From assembly GCA_900696515.1 (NCBI GenBank), contig CAADGK010000015.1, positions 1 through 64,000 on the forward strand: 64,000 bases of DNA, written 5' to 3'. Both the position numbers and the translations under genes were made by a program. Positions 9,706-18,971 of the stretch are shown here, in pieces (positions within the stretch are counted from its first letter, which is position 1; every line of letters starts with the position of its first letter). The notes beneath the pieces were generated by a model. The model made no database searches. It was not told where the DNA came from and worked only from the letters and a program-made list of their open reading frames with translations. Source of the DNA: an uncultured Nitrosospira sp. GTDB lineage: Bacteria > Nitrospirota > Nitrospiria > Nitrospirales > Nitrospiraceae.

Positions 9706-10809
9706 ATGGTGGGGATTCGTTCTGCAAAGCCGGAGGATTCTAGGCAGAAGGGCTGGAAGTCCGGGCCTCTCCTCGGCATTGAATCCTCATGCGATGAAAC
9801 CGCCGCCGCAGTTCTTGGTTCTGACGGGACGGTACTCTCCAATATTGTCGCCTCGCAGCAGGCTGTCCATGAGAAATTCGGTGGAGTGGTTCCCGAATTG
9901 GCCGCTCGGGCTCATCTTGGGAAAATTGATCTGGTTGTGATGCGCGCGTTAGAAGAGGCTCGGGTTTCGAAAGGTGATCTTCAGGCTATCGCGGTTACAC
10001 AAGGACCTGGACTGGCAGGGGCGCTGCTCGTCGGAGTGAATTATGCCAAAGCCTTAAGTTACGGGCTGGGCATTCCTCTCGTTGGCGTCAATCATTTGCA
10101 GGGCCATATCGCTTCCGCATGGTTGGCGGATCCGACATTTCCCCTCCCCTGCATCGTTCTGGTCGTGTCGGGAGGCCATACACATCTTTATCGTCGCGAG
10201 GCGAATGGGGAGTGTCTTTTACTCGGGCGCACTCGTGATGATGCAGCCGGTGAAGCGTTTGACAAGGGTGCTCAGATGCTTGGTCTCGGCTATCCTGGAG
10301 GACCGGCGATGGACTTGATTGCCAGAATAGGAGATCGACAGGCCATTCCATTTCCGCGCTTTCATGGGGCACGGAGTAGCCTTGAGTTTAGCTTCAGCGG
10401 GCTCAAAACGTCGCTACTGTACAAGTTGCGCGGAATGGCAACCCCGCTCAATCAACGGCAGATTGCCGATCTTGCAGCCGGCTATCAAGAGGCGATCGTA
10501 CAGGTTCTGGTGACCAAGGCCTTGTCGGCATTGAAACAGTCGAACCTATCTGCGATCGCAGTCGTAGGCGGTGTATCAGCAAACTCACGGTTGCGTGCGG
10601 TGCTGAGTGAACGAGCGGAGCATGGGCAGATCCGATTATCGCTCCCCTCGATGGAGTTTTGCACGGACAATGCGGCCATGATTGCGTCGGCAGGACGCCA
10701 GCGGCTGATGCGCGGAGAGCCATGGTCGCCGATTCTGGACATTTGTCCGACAGACGGGTCGATGACTTCCGTCGGGGCCAGGCCGGTCACTACGAGTTTC
10801 CAGAAGTAG
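9706..10809 (+). CDS. tsaD: tRNA N6-threonylcarbamoyladenosine transferase TsaD
   Basis: With TsaB and TsaE, transfers threonylcarbamoyl from TC-AMP to A37 of ANN-decoding tRNAs. The 367-residue protein has GIESSCDETAAAVL, the metal site GVNHLQGH (HxxxH), VSGGHTHLY and the late CTDNAAMIA motif. The first 20 residues are not conserved in the family, so the true start may be slightly downstream. It is the first gene of a run reaching at least to nth; the hflX Shine-Dalgarno sequence overlaps its stop codon region. Confidence 0.95.
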   Translation: MVGIRSAKPEDSRQKGWKSGPLLGIESSCDETAAAVLGSDGTVLSNIVASQQAVHEKFGGVVPELAARAHLGKIDLVVMRALEEARVSKGDLQAIAVTQGPGLAGALLVGVNYAKALSYGLGIPLVGVNHLQGHIASAWLADPTFPLPCIVLVVSGGHTHLYRREANGECLLLGRTRDDAAGEAFDKGAQMLGLGYPGGPAMDLIARIGDRQAIPFPRFHGARSSLEFSFSGLKTSLLYKLRGMATPLNQRQIADLAAGYQEAIVQVLVTKALSALKQSNLSAIAVVGGVSANSRLRAVLSERAEHGQIRLSLPSMEFCTDNAAMIASAGRQRLMRGEPWSPILDICPTDGSMTSVGARPVTTSFQK

Positions 10810-10822
10810 AAGGAGACGCGTC

Positions 10823-12517
10823 ATTTCCAATATTCGCGGTCAAATTTCAGGGCTTCGTGCAAGCCAGCTCGTCGCGCTTGAACGACTGTATCGTCGTCGC
10901 GTGGCCTGTGACATGATTCTTTCGCCGGACCTGGCCAAGGTGATGGGACAACTCACGCTCGAATTACGACGACCGGTGGGTGTGTTATTGACCCGCCGAG
11001 GTCAGGTACAGGAAGTGATCGTGGGGACGGAATTGACGCTCTCGTCGACCACACTTACGCTGTTCCGTGCCGGTACTCGGGCGCTTCGTGGTTTGCGATT
11101 TATTCGAACGCAGTTGCATGATCAGCCGTTGAACCAGGAGGTGCTCACGGACCTTGCCTTTCTGCGTCTTGATCTGATTGGCGTCCTCAGCGTCGCCGAT
11201 GATGGCCAATTGGGGCACCTGTACATGGCCCATTTGCTACCGCCCAAAGTCGCCGGCCAGTTGTTCAAGGTATGGCAGTCGATCCCCTTTCACCGTATGA
11301 GGGTTCCGTTCGACGAGTTTATTCGGGATCTCGAATCCGAAATCCAACTCGCTTGTGCGCAGTACGCGGTTGCACATGGACAGGAATCGGCAATCCTTGT
11401 GAGCGCGTCCGTGAAAAGCCGGGCGGAGCAGGAGGAACGCCTCACTGAATTGGCCGAATTGGCGGCGTCGTCTGATGTCGCGGTTATTGATCGAATGGCT
11501 CAACGGACGTCGGATGGACACCAGCGATACTTGTTGGGGAGCGGAAAAATGAAGGACGTCTTGATCCAGACCCTTCACCGTGGGGCCGATATGGTCATCT
11601 TTGATCAGACGCTCTCGCCGGCCCAACTACGAGCAATTTCAGAAATGACCGATATCAAGATCATTGACCGCACACAACTGATTCTGGATATTTTTGCTCG
11701 GCGTGCGCATAGTCGTGAGGGGAAAATTCAGGTCGAATTGGCGCAACTTCGTTATCTGTTGCCGAGGTTGTCAGGACGGGGCACCCAGTTGTCGCGTTTG
11801 GGCGGAGGCATCGGCACGAGGGGACCAGGGGAATCAAAGCTTGAGACGGATCGGCGACGCGTTCGTGAGCGGATCACGCATTTGGAGAGAGAATTAGCAA
11901 GGTTTGCGCGCCACCAAGACCGGCGACGATCCCGACGAGGACGATTCGGGCTTCCTGTGATTTCGCTGGTTGGGTATACCAATGCCGGGAAGTCTACTCT
12001 GCTCAATGTCTTGACCAAGAGTCAGGTTTCAGCCCAAAACCGACTGTTTGAAACACTGGATACGACAAGCCGACGGTTGCGATTCCCCGAAGACCGTGAA
12101 GTCATCATTACGGACACGGTGGGCTTTATTCGCGATCTTCCGCAGGAACTGGTGGGTGCGTTTCGGACGACGCTCGATGAGCTTCGCGAGGCGGATCTCC
12201 TGCTCCATGTCGTCGATGCCAGTGCCGTCGATATCGAGGTGCAGATCACCGCAGTGGAAGCCATCCTGGAAGAGCTTCAGCTGACGGCAATTCCGAGAGT
12301 GCTTGTCTTCAACAAGTGTGACCGTGCGTTGCCCCAACAGGTGGAACAGCTCTGCCGACGGTACAGTGCCGTCGGGATCTCGGCGCTTCACCCTGCCACG
12401 CTTCGTCCTCTGCTTGCTCGGCTGGAGGCGCACGTGAAAGCCTTGGTGTCCGTCGATGAGCATACGTCACAGATACCTCAGGACAACGACGCGGTTGCTC
12501 TTGCAACTTATGAGTAG
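10823..12517 (+). CDS. hflX: GTPase HflX, probably starting at an ATT codon
   Basis: Ribosome-associated GTPase that splits stalled 70S particles. It has an N-terminal HflX domain, the basic linker with GGIGTRGPGESKLE, and a G domain with GYTNAGKST (P-loop), DTVGF and NKCD. No ATG, GTG or TTG lies in frame before GTG 10901, yet the upstream frame reads ISGLRASQLVALERLYRRRV, typical of the HflX N-terminus. That frame runs back to ATT 10823, placed 7 nt after AAGGAG (10810-10815). I therefore infer an AUU start, giving 564 residues; GTG 10901 would remove conserved sequence. Stop is 21 bp before nth. Confidence 0.85.
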   Translation: MSNIRGQISGLRASQLVALERLYRRRVACDMILSPDLAKVMGQLTLELRRPVGVLLTRRGQVQEVIVGTELTLSSTTLTLFRAGTRALRGLRFIRTQLHDQPLNQEVLTDLAFLRLDLIGVLSVADDGQLGHLYMAHLLPPKVAGQLFKVWQSIPFHRMRVPFDEFIRDLESEIQLACAQYAVAHGQESAILVSASVKSRAEQEERLTELAELAASSDVAVIDRMAQRTSDGHQRYLLGSGKMKDVLIQTLHRGADMVIFDQTLSPAQLRAISEMTDIKIIDRTQLILDIFARRAHSREGKIQVELAQLRYLLPRLSGRGTQLSRLGGGIGTRGPGESKLETDRRRVRERITHLERELARFARHQDRRRSRRGRFGLPVISLVGYTNAGKSTLLNVLTKSQVSAQNRLFETLDTTSRRLRFPEDREVIITDTVGFIRDLPQELVGAFRTTLDELREADLLLHVVDASAVDIEVQITAVEAILEELQLTAIPRVLVFNKCDRALPQQVEQLCRRYSAVGISALHPATLRPLLARLEAHVKALVSVDEHTSQIPQDNDAVALATYE

Positions 12518-12538
12518 TCGCTGCACAATCGGGCGTCC

Positions 12539-13204
12539 ATGAAGCTGACCAGTCGCAGCAGGGCGGGATCCGGGTCAGGTCGCGCGGAACAGATCGCGTT
12601 ACAGCTTCGTCAAGCCATCCCGGTGACACGGATCGAGTTAGCGCATCGTTCGCCCTGGGAACTGCTGGTTGCGACGATTCTTTCTGCACAGTGCACGGAC
12701 CAGCGGGTCAACCAGGTGACACCGGCATTGTTTCAGCGATATCCAACCCCACAGTCCATGGCGATGTCGGAAAAGACCGAGCTGGAGATACTGATCAAAC
12801 CGACAGGTTTCTACAAAAGTAAGGCAAAGCACCTGGTCGGTTGTGCACAGGCCGTCTCGACCCGATTTGGGGGTCTCGTGCCGAACACCATGGACGAACT
12901 GACGTCGCTCCCCGGTGTCGGACGGAAGACCGCAAACGTACTTCTTGGAGGAGTATTTGGAAAACCAGGACTTGTGGTTGATACCCATGTGAAGCGTACG
13001 GCGAACCGATTGGATCTCAGTCGCTCGCAAAACCCTGAGCAAATCGAGCGGGATCTTCAGACGGTCTATCCGCAAGCCGCATGGACGGATATTTCACAGC
13101 GTTTATTGCTTCATGGACGATACGTGTGTCTCGCCAGGAAGCCGCGTTGTCGTGCCTGTTCTCTGTATGCTGTCTGCAGGTGGGAAGGAAAATTGACGCG
13201 ATGA
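12539..13204 (+). CDS. nth: Endonuclease III (DNA glycosylase/AP lyase)
   Basis: Base-excision repair enzyme removing oxidised pyrimidines. The 221 residues include the helix-hairpin-helix LPGVGRKTANVLL with the catalytic Lys, the Asp in VDTHVKRTANRLDL, and the 4Fe-4S loop C-x6-C-x2-C-x5-C near the C-terminus (CLARKPRCRACSLYAVC). It follows hflX by 21 bp and overlaps yicC by ATGA at the stop. The first 15 residues are serine/arginine rich and probably unstructured. Confidence 0.95.
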   Translation: MKLTSRSRAGSGSGRAEQIALQLRQAIPVTRIELAHRSPWELLVATILSAQCTDQRVNQVTPALFQRYPTPQSMAMSEKTELEILIKPTGFYKSKAKHLVGCAQAVSTRFGGLVPNTMDELTSLPGVGRKTANVLLGGVFGKPGLVVDTHVKRTANRLDLSRSQNPEQIERDLQTVYPQAAWTDISQRLLLHGRYVCLARKPRCRACSLYAVCRWEGKLTR

Positions 13205-14079
13205 TCACGAGTATGACCGGGTTTGGCCGACGCCAGGGGACTTATGCGGAAACGACTGTCACGATCGAGGTGCGATCTGTCAACCATCGCTTTCTAGAAA
13301 CATCCATTCGTCTGCCAAAATCGATGGGAGGGATGGAAGAGTTTTTCAAGAAAACCGTCCAACAACACTGTGCCCGTGGGCGAGTCGATCTCACCGTGGC
13401 TCTCCAGGGGGGGCGTGGGAATGGGCGATTACCTCAGTTTGACGAGAATTTGATCAAACACTACTGTCAAAACCTTCGCACCTTGCAGCGCACGCTGAAA
13501 CTGAAAGGATCCATAGACATTGCCCTGTTGGCAGGACTTCGTGATGTCATTGTGCTGTCTGATCAGGCAGCCGATGATCCTAAACTGGTCAAATTTATCC
13601 AACAGTTGGGAGCAAAGGCGGTAGGTGATATGGCCGCCATGCGCAAGAAGGAGGGCGGGTTGCTGGCGAAGGATCTGCTGGATCGACTGGCTTGTGTCCA
13701 GACATCCAAAACGGCGATTTCCAACCGTGCTCCATCGGTTGCGCAAGAGACCTTCGATCGGATGAAACTTCGTGTGGAGAAGTTGCTGGGAGATGCCATT
13801 CCGGATCTTCCGCGACTCAATCAGGAACTGGCCACTTATGCCGATCGGTGCGACATCACAGAAGAATTGGTCAGACTGGATGCGCATATGGTACAGTTTG
13901 GACAAGCGGTCCAGCACAGCGAACCAGTCGGGAAGACGTTAGATTTTCTTCTTCAAGAGATGGGCCGGGAAGTGAATACGATCGGTTCAAAGGCGAATGA
14001 TTCGGCGATCGCCGCGGAAGTTGTTCGAATGAAAGCGGAGCTGGAACGTTTGCGAGAGCAGGTTCAGAACGTCGAATGA
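13201..14079 (+). CDS. yicC: YicC family endoribonuclease-like protein
   Basis: Conserved 292-residue protein with the family N-terminus MITSMTGFGR, the central VRSVNHRFLE and the C-terminal DUF1732 signature QEMGREVNTIGSKAND. YicC proteins have been linked to RNA turnover in E. coli; that role is taken from the family. ATG 13201 overlaps the nth stop (ATGA), and the stop overlaps the gmk ATG in the same way, so nth, yicC and gmk are tightly coupled. The yicC-gmk-rpoZ-coaBC order is widely conserved. Confidence 0.92.
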   Translation: MITSMTGFGRRQGTYAETTVTIEVRSVNHRFLETSIRLPKSMGGMEEFFKKTVQQHCARGRVDLTVALQGGRGNGRLPQFDENLIKHYCQNLRTLQRTLKLKGSIDIALLAGLRDVIVLSDQAADDPKLVKFIQQLGAKAVGDMAAMRKKEGGLLAKDLLDRLACVQTSKTAISNRAPSVAQETFDRMKLRVEKLLGDAIPDLPRLNQELATYADRCDITEELVRLDAHMVQFGQAVQHSEPVGKTLDFLLQEMGREVNTIGSKANDSAIAAEVVRMKAELERLREQVQNVE

Positions 14080-14771
14080 GTCGTCCGTCAACCACAGACC
14101 ATCTGCCGTCCAGCCCGGTTGAGCAGCAACCTGCCCCTGGGCGTCGGGGGATTTTGTATATTGTTTCCGCCCCTTCAGGGGCTGGAAAAACGACGTTGTG
14201 TAAGCAAATTGTGACTTCAATATCCGGGGTGTGGCATTCCATATCTGCGACAACAAGAAAACCTCGTCCTGGGGAGGAGCATGGACGAGAGTACTTCTTC
14301 CTGGAAGAACAAGCGTTCCATGACATGGTGACGCGCGACGAATTCTTGGAATATGCCCATGTCTATAGCCACTGGTATGGTACCCCTCGTGGGCCGCTTA
14401 TGGATAAGATTCAACAGGGCGTCGACGTTCTGCTTGAGATTGACGTCCAGGGTGCGCTCCAAATCAAGAAACAGTTTGTCGATGCCGTTTCGATTTTCAT
14501 TCTTCCGCCATCCATGGAGATTCTCCGCGCCAGGTTGCAGGGGCGGGCGTCGGATTCTGAGGAGGAGATCCTGCGCCGACTTCGCAAGGTGAAGGACGAA
14601 GTCTGGTGCGTGCGCGAGTACTCCTATATCGTTCGAAACGACGACCTCGGCCAGTCGCTTCGTGAGTTGCAGAGTATTTTTCACGCGGAACGCCTCAAGA
14701 CCCATCGGATGAACATGCAGTGGCTTGAACGGAGTTTTGTCGCCGAGACGGACGCAACGCCGAACGGTTGA
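14076..14771 (+). CDS. gmk: Guanylate kinase
   Basis: Phosphorylates GMP to GDP using ATP. The P-loop is SAPSGAGKTTL, followed by the GMP-binding TTRKPRPGEEHGREYFF and the lid segment RLQGRASDSEEEILRRL. The 231-residue length includes about 25 extra N-terminal residues, Pro- and Ser-rich, before the kinase fold, so a later start is possible, although the ATGA overlap with yicC favours this one. rpoZ follows after 43 bp. Confidence 0.95.
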   Translation: MSRPSTTDHLPSSPVEQQPAPGRRGILYIVSAPSGAGKTTLCKQIVTSISGVWHSISATTRKPRPGEEHGREYFFLEEQAFHDMVTRDEFLEYAHVYSHWYGTPRGPLMDKIQQGVDVLLEIDVQGALQIKKQFVDAVSIFILPPSMEILRARLQGRASDSEEEILRRLRKVKDEVWCVREYSYIVRNDDLGQSLRELQSIFHAERLKTHRMNMQWLERSFVAETDATPNG

Positions 14772-14814
14772 GCGTGTTTACTCACACTTTATCCTACAGG
14801 GAGAGAGCCATATT

Positions 14815-15174
14815 ATGATCGACATGCTGAATTTGTTGCCGCAGTACACGTCCAATGAATTTGATTCCAGGCACCGGTTGGTGATTGTAGCCTCGCAGAG
14901 GGCCAAACATTTGACCCAGGGCGCCAGGCCCGGGGGGCCCTCTCGGTTTACAAAGGAGACCACCGTTGCGCTGGATGAGGTTTTGAACGGGCAGGTGAAG
15001 TATCTGATCGGGAAGGAAGCGCGCGATGCGATGAAGGAAGCAAAGCGCGGGAAAGAAGGCGAAACCGAGCGTATTGCGATGATGACCGGGGAAGACGCCC
15101 GAGAGATCAAGAAAGAGCTCAGCGTGTATGTGGATGATACGGCTCAGCCGGCGGTAGTCCCAACCGAGGAGTAG
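14815..15174 (+). CDS. rpoZ: RNA polymerase omega subunit
   Basis: Small subunit that assists assembly of beta-prime into RNA polymerase. The 119 residues begin MIDMLNLLPQ and include the family core with SRHRLVIVASQRAKHL-like sequence and the TVALDEVLNGQVKY segment. ATG 14815 is preceded by GGGAGAGAG; upstream in-frame codons run into gmk. The stop is 3 bp before the coaBC GTG, whose ribosome binding site GAGGAG lies within the rpoZ end. Confidence 0.9.
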   Translation: MIDMLNLLPQYTSNEFDSRHRLVIVASQRAKHLTQGARPGGPSRFTKETTVALDEVLNGQVKYLIGKEARDAMKEAKRGKEGETERIAMMTGEDAREIKKELSVYVDDTAQPAVVPTEE

Positions 15175-15177
15175 ACC

Positions 15178-16422
15178 GTGGACGACGCGAAGCCCACGGC
15201 GGATCTTGGCGGCAAGCACATTGTCTTAGGGGTGACCGGGAGTATTGCCGCCTATAAAGCCGTCGGGGTGCTTCGTGCGTTGCGGGATCATGGGGCAACC
15301 GTGTCGGTGATTATGACCCGTGGAGCGGCACAATTCATGACGCCGCTGACGTTCGAAGTACTGTCCGGTCGTCGCGTCGTCACCGATCTCTTTGAGGGGC
15401 ATGAAACCATGCCGCATTTGACGATGTCGGAGGATGCCGATGCGGTGCTTGTGGCTCCGGCGACCGCGCATTTTCTGGCGAAGGCGGCGTTGGGCCTTGC
15501 GGACGATCTCTTGAGCACGATGCTGTTGAACGTTCGAGGCCCTATCATTGTTGCGCCTGCTATGGATGGCGACATGTGGACTCATCCGACAGTCGCTCAA
15601 CATGTGGATGCTCTTCGAGCGCGTGGAGTGGTCGTCATGGATCCTGAGGTGGGGCCGCTCGCGTCGGGTCGCGTGGCGCAGGGGAGGCTTTCATCGGAGA
15701 TCAAAATTCTGGAGGCTGTCCAGGTCGCGTTATGTCCTCAGACGGATTGGCGCGGCCAGCGCGTATTGGTATCCGCCGGACCGACCCAAGAGCCTCTTGA
15801 TCCGGTGCGGTTTCTCTCCAACCGTTCGTCTGGGAAAATGGGGTACGCCATTGCAGAAGCGGTACGTGCTAGGGGAGGGGAAGTGGTCTTAGTCACAGGA
15901 CCTTGTGCGTTGGCACCTCCTTCAGGGGTCACGACCGTTCAGGTGAATACCGCGAGCGAGATGGCCGACGCCTTATCGCAACGCTTTGCATCCTGCACCG
16001 TCTTGATTATGGCGGCGGCCGTTGCCGATTTTCGTCCACGGGTTACGGCGTCAGGAAAGCTGAAAAAACAGGGAAAACATGAAATCGAGCTGGCTCTGGA
16101 GGCGACTCCAGACATTCTTGGGATGCTCTCTGCGAGACGTACGTCACAGGTTGTTGTCGGGTTTGCAGCAGAAACAGAACAGGTCTTGCCCCATGCCAAG
16201 GAGAAGCTGAGAGGAAAGGGACTGGATCTTATCGTCGCCAATGATGTGACGCAAGCCGGCGGCGGGTTCGGCAGTGACGACAATGCGGCGGTGATTCTAT
16301 CGGCCGCAGGAGAGCAGAGAGTGTTCGGTCTGATGCCCAAGCGGCGGTTGGCGGACGAGATTCTGAATGCCGTGCGCGACATGTGCTTGATGGCACCGCG
16401 TGGTGCGTCTCTTGTGGAGTAA
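15178..16422 (+). CDS. coaBC: Bifunctional phosphopantothenoylcysteine decarboxylase/synthetase
   Basis: Catalyses two steps of coenzyme A synthesis: CTP-dependent ligation of cysteine to phosphopantothenate (C-terminal CoaB) and FMN-dependent decarboxylation (N-terminal CoaC). Visible are GVTGSIAAYKAV, the CoaC PAMDGDMW region (the common PAMN.M motif with Asp replacing Asn), the CoaB start VLVSAGPTQEPLDPVRFLSN, and AAAVADFRP. Length 414 is normal. Start is GTG with GAGGAG 9 nt upstream. Confidence 0.95.
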   Translation: MDDAKPTADLGGKHIVLGVTGSIAAYKAVGVLRALRDHGATVSVIMTRGAAQFMTPLTFEVLSGRRVVTDLFEGHETMPHLTMSEDADAVLVAPATAHFLAKAALGLADDLLSTMLLNVRGPIIVAPAMDGDMWTHPTVAQHVDALRARGVVVMDPEVGPLASGRVAQGRLSSEIKILEAVQVALCPQTDWRGQRVLVSAGPTQEPLDPVRFLSNRSSGKMGYAIAEAVRARGGEVVLVTGPCALAPPSGVTTVQVNTASEMADALSQRFASCTVLIMAAAVADFRPRVTASGKLKKQGKHEIELALEATPDILGMLSARRTSQVVVGFAAETEQVLPHAKEKLRGKGLDLIVANDVTQAGGGFGSDDNAAVILSAAGEQRVFGLMPKRRLADEILNAVRDMCLMAPRGASLVE

Positions 16423-16430
16423 CCTTGGCT

Positions 16431-17162
16431 ATGGCTTCCGGTTCTAAGAAAACGGACAACGCGGCTGAGATCGACCGGTTGGCCTTGGCGCTGGCCAAAG
16501 AGCCCGGATCAAAAGTCTTTATCCCATTAGCGGAAGAATATGGGAAGGCGGGACGATGGGAAGAGGCTGTGTCTGTGCTGGAAGATGGTCTGAAGGCCTA
16601 TCCTGGTTTCATTACGGCCATGGTGGCATTAGGGCGTGCCTATGAACAGGTGAACCAACCGGTTAAGGCAAAGGCCATTCTTGAAGAGGCGGTCAAGATA
16701 AGTCCTGATAATCTCCGTGCGCATCGCACATTGGCCAAACTCTATGCGGTTCAAGGGGCCAAGGATGCCGTGATCCGTTCCTGTAACGCTATTTTGGCCG
16801 TGAACCCACAGGATCAAGAGGCGTTGGCCTTGCGGGCAAGTCTTGATCACATCGTGGTGCGGGAATGTGTTTCGACAGTGAACCGGCCAGGGGAGCAACT
16901 TGAGAGGCCTCAGTCTGATCGTCCTAGTCGAGATCTCATGTCAGTAGCCGTGGGAGAGGTAGCTCAGGTTACAGAGCATGGTGAAAATCGGGCGGCTCCA
17001 ACCTTAACCGACCTAGCCAAGGGCACTGAGCCGGCCGGTGCTGTCTTATCCATTCATCCTCGTGGAATCGGCAGATCGTCCGTCGCACGACTTGAGCAGT
17101 GGCTTCACATGATTCAGGCTCGCCGCCGTGATGGGTCAGGTTCTCCTCAGCTGATCCAGTGA
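16431..17162 (+). CDS. TPR-repeat protein
   Basis: A 243-residue soluble protein. From about residue 15 it has three to four tetratricopeptide units (LAEEYGKAGRWEEAVSVLE, ALGRAYEQVNQPVKAKAIL, TLAKLYAVQGAKDAVIRSC), which build a helical protein-binding scaffold. The C-terminal third is low-complexity and likely disordered, ending in a short basic helix. ATG 16431 is 9 bp after the coaBC stop; upstream alternatives lie inside coaBC. Probable last gene of the tsaD-to-coaBC run, since a strong promoter follows. Partner proteins unknown. Confidence 0.75.
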   Translation: MASGSKKTDNAAEIDRLALALAKEPGSKVFIPLAEEYGKAGRWEEAVSVLEDGLKAYPGFITAMVALGRAYEQVNQPVKAKAILEEAVKISPDNLRAHRTLAKLYAVQGAKDAVIRSCNAILAVNPQDQEALALRASLDHIVVRECVSTVNRPGEQLERPQSDRPSRDLMSVAVGEVAQVTEHGENRAAPTLTDLAKGTEPAGAVLSIHPRGIGRSSVARLEQWLHMIQARRRDGSGSPQLIQ

Positions 17163-17184
17163 GCGTTTCCGTGACCGCAACGGT

Positions 17185-17213
17185 TTGACCCCCTGAAAGC
17201 AGACTGCTAGAAT
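17185..17213 (+). promoter_or_regulatory. Promoter of the aroQ-efp-accB-accC unit
   Basis: TTGACC (17185-17190), a 17-bp spacer and TAGAAT (17208-17213). The aroQ ATG is 55 bp downstream of the -10. Its form is almost the same as the clpC promoter. Confidence 0.78.
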
Positions 17214-17267
17214 GCCGGGCTCCAGGGTGAGTGTGGCGTGGTTGAGGGTGGAAGGGAGCAGCGTACC

Positions 17268-17768
17268 ATGCTCCGTATCTTGGTTCTGCATGGTCCCAAC
17301 CTGAATCTGTTGGGTAATCGTGAACAGTCTATTTATGGGACGACGTCTCTTGACACGATTGACTCGTCTCTCCACAGTTTGGGCACCGAACTTGGGGCTG
17401 AACTTGTCATTCGACAATCCAATCATGAAGGAGAGTTGGTGACGTGGATCCAGGAAGCCCGCCGAGATTATCAGGGCATCATCATCAATCCGGCGGCCTA
17501 TACTCACACCAGCATCGCGATACGCGATGCGTTGGCGGCCGTTGATCTTCCAACCGTCGAAGTTCATCTGTCGAATATTTATCGGCGGGAACCATTTCGA
17601 CAACATTCCTATGTGTCTGGAGTTGCTGTGGCGCAGGTGGCCGGGTTTGGCCCGCCCGGGTATTTGTTGGCCCTGCGCGGGTTATGCGAGTATGTCGCTC
17701 AGTCTTCGGCTGCGGGTTCCAAATCAGAGATCTTGCCTGCTGACAAACGTAGGACCGGCCTGACATGA
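17268..17768 (+). CDS. aroQ: Type II 3-dehydroquinate dehydratase
   Basis: Shikimate-pathway enzyme converting 3-dehydroquinate to 3-dehydroshikimate. The 166 residues show [13 protein letters not shown], the catalytic Tyr in [26 protein letters not shown] and [17 protein letters not shown] with the catalytic His. ATG 17268 gives the standard family N-terminus ([11 protein letters not shown]); codons upstream of it to GTG 17238 are not conserved. First gene of a unit with efp and the acetyl-CoA carboxylase biotin subunits, a common arrangement. Confidence 0.95.
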   Translation: MLRILVLHGPNLNLLGNREQSIYGTTSLDTIDSSLHSLGTELGAELVIRQSNHEGELVTWIQEARRDYQGIIINPAAYTHTSIAIRDALAAVDLPTVEVHLSNIYRREPFRQHSYVSGVAVAQVAGFGPPGYLLALRGLCEYVAQSSAAGSKSEILPADKRRTGLT

Positions 17769-17816
17769 GTTCGTTCGTGGACCAGGTGAGTGTCTTCTCA
17801 TTGAAGGGAGTTCAGA

Positions 17817-18377
17817 GTGATTTCCACGGTTGATTTTCGTGGCGGTGTTCGTTTGATGGTCGAAGGGGAACCTTTCTACATTGTTGAATTTCAACACGTC
17901 AAGCCTGGAAAGGGCGGGGCATTTGTACGTACCAAGTTGAAAAGCTATCTCTCGGGAAATGTGCTGGATCGTACGTTTCGATCTGGAGAGCGATTTGAAG
18001 AGCCCGATCTTGAAGAGCGCGACATGCAGTTTCTTTATGCGGCCGGCGAGGCCTATACGCTCATGGACACCGAAACCTATGAGCAACTGACGTTTGAGAA
18101 ACAGCAATTGGGAGAGAATGCCGACCTGTTGAAAGAGAACATGGTCGTCAAGATTCTTATCTATGAGCATCGTCCGATTGCGGTGGAATTGCCGAACTTT
18201 ATCGAACTCAAGGTCGTCGATGGAGAGCCGGGTGTGCGGGGCGACACCGCATCCGGAGGAACAAAACCGGTCATCGTGGAAACAGGCGCCACCATTAAGG
18301 TTCCGTTGTACCTGGAGGTTGGCACGGTGATTCGAATCGATACTCGTACGAGATCGTATGTGGAGCGTGTTCGGTGA
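17817..18377 (+). CDS. efp: Translation elongation factor P
   Basis: Relieves ribosome stalling at proline stretches. The 186-residue protein has the KOW-like domain I with the exposed loop KPGKGGAFVRTKL (the modified Lys or its equivalent), then two OB domains ending with the signature GATIKVPLYLEVGTVIRIDT. Start is GTG, reading MISTVDFRGG. Its TGA overlaps the accB GTG (GTGA). The modification route (EpmA, EarP or other) is not encoded in this window. Confidence 0.95.
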   Translation: MISTVDFRGGVRLMVEGEPFYIVEFQHVKPGKGGAFVRTKLKSYLSGNVLDRTFRSGERFEEPDLEERDMQFLYAAGEAYTLMDTETYEQLTFEKQQLGENADLLKENMVVKILIYEHRPIAVELPNFIELKVVDGEPGVRGDTASGGTKPVIVETGATIKVPLYLEVGTVIRIDTRTRSYVERVR

Positions 18378-18928
18378 AGGGTCGTCGGTCAAGGCCAAAA
18401 GCGCGGCGCATTGTGTTACCGGAGAGGCAGGGGCCTCCGCTTGGTGAAGCCGGGTCTGCCATCGGTTCAAGCAAACATCTCCAGGAACTGATCGATCTCC
18501 TCCGCCGGAATAACCTGACCGAGCTGGAGCTTGAGCATCAGGGTGTTCGAATACGCCTGCGGCACGAGATTATCGCCAGGGTTCCCGTGCCGGTTCATCA
18601 GGAATCAGTTGCGACCGTTCCTCAGCAACCGTCGCAGGTTGTTTCTCCAGCGACGCCGATGATCGAAGGAACCGCCGGATTTGTGACGGTGACCTCACCC
18701 ATCGTCGGTACGTTCTATCGCTCCCCTTCTCCAGATGCGGATTCGTACGTCGACGAAGGTGATTTTATCAAGAAAGGGCAAGTGCTCTGCATCGTTGAAG
18801 CGATGAAGCTCATGAATGAGATCGAGTCTGAAATCGACGGGCGAATCGTGAAGATCCTCGTGGAGAACACGAAGTCGGTTGAATATGGTCAACCTCTGTT
18901 CCTTATAGACCCCAAAGCCACCCCATAG
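18374..18928 (+). CDS. accB: Biotin carboxyl carrier protein of acetyl-CoA carboxylase
   Basis: Carries biotin between the carboxylase and transcarboxylase sites in fatty acid synthesis. The C-terminal biotinyl domain has VEAMKLMNEIE with the biotinylated Lys and the thumb-like region GTFYRSPSPDADSYV. An N-terminal basic stretch, the helical LIDLLRRNNLTELELEH and a Pro/Val-rich linker precede it. GTG start overlaps the efp stop, so translation is coupled. accC follows 43 bp downstream. Confidence 0.93.
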   Translation: MKGRRSRPKARRIVLPERQGPPLGEAGSAIGSSKHLQELIDLLRRNNLTELELEHQGVRIRLRHEIIARVPVPVHQESVATVPQQPSQVVSPATPMIEGTAGFVTVTSPIVGTFYRSPSPDADSYVDEGDFIKKGQVLCIVEAMKLMNEIESEIDGRIVKILVENTKSVEYGQPLFLIDPKATP

Positions 18929-18971
18929 GTCGTGCTCGCAGTGATTCTCTCCATCATGTCGGAGACAAGGC

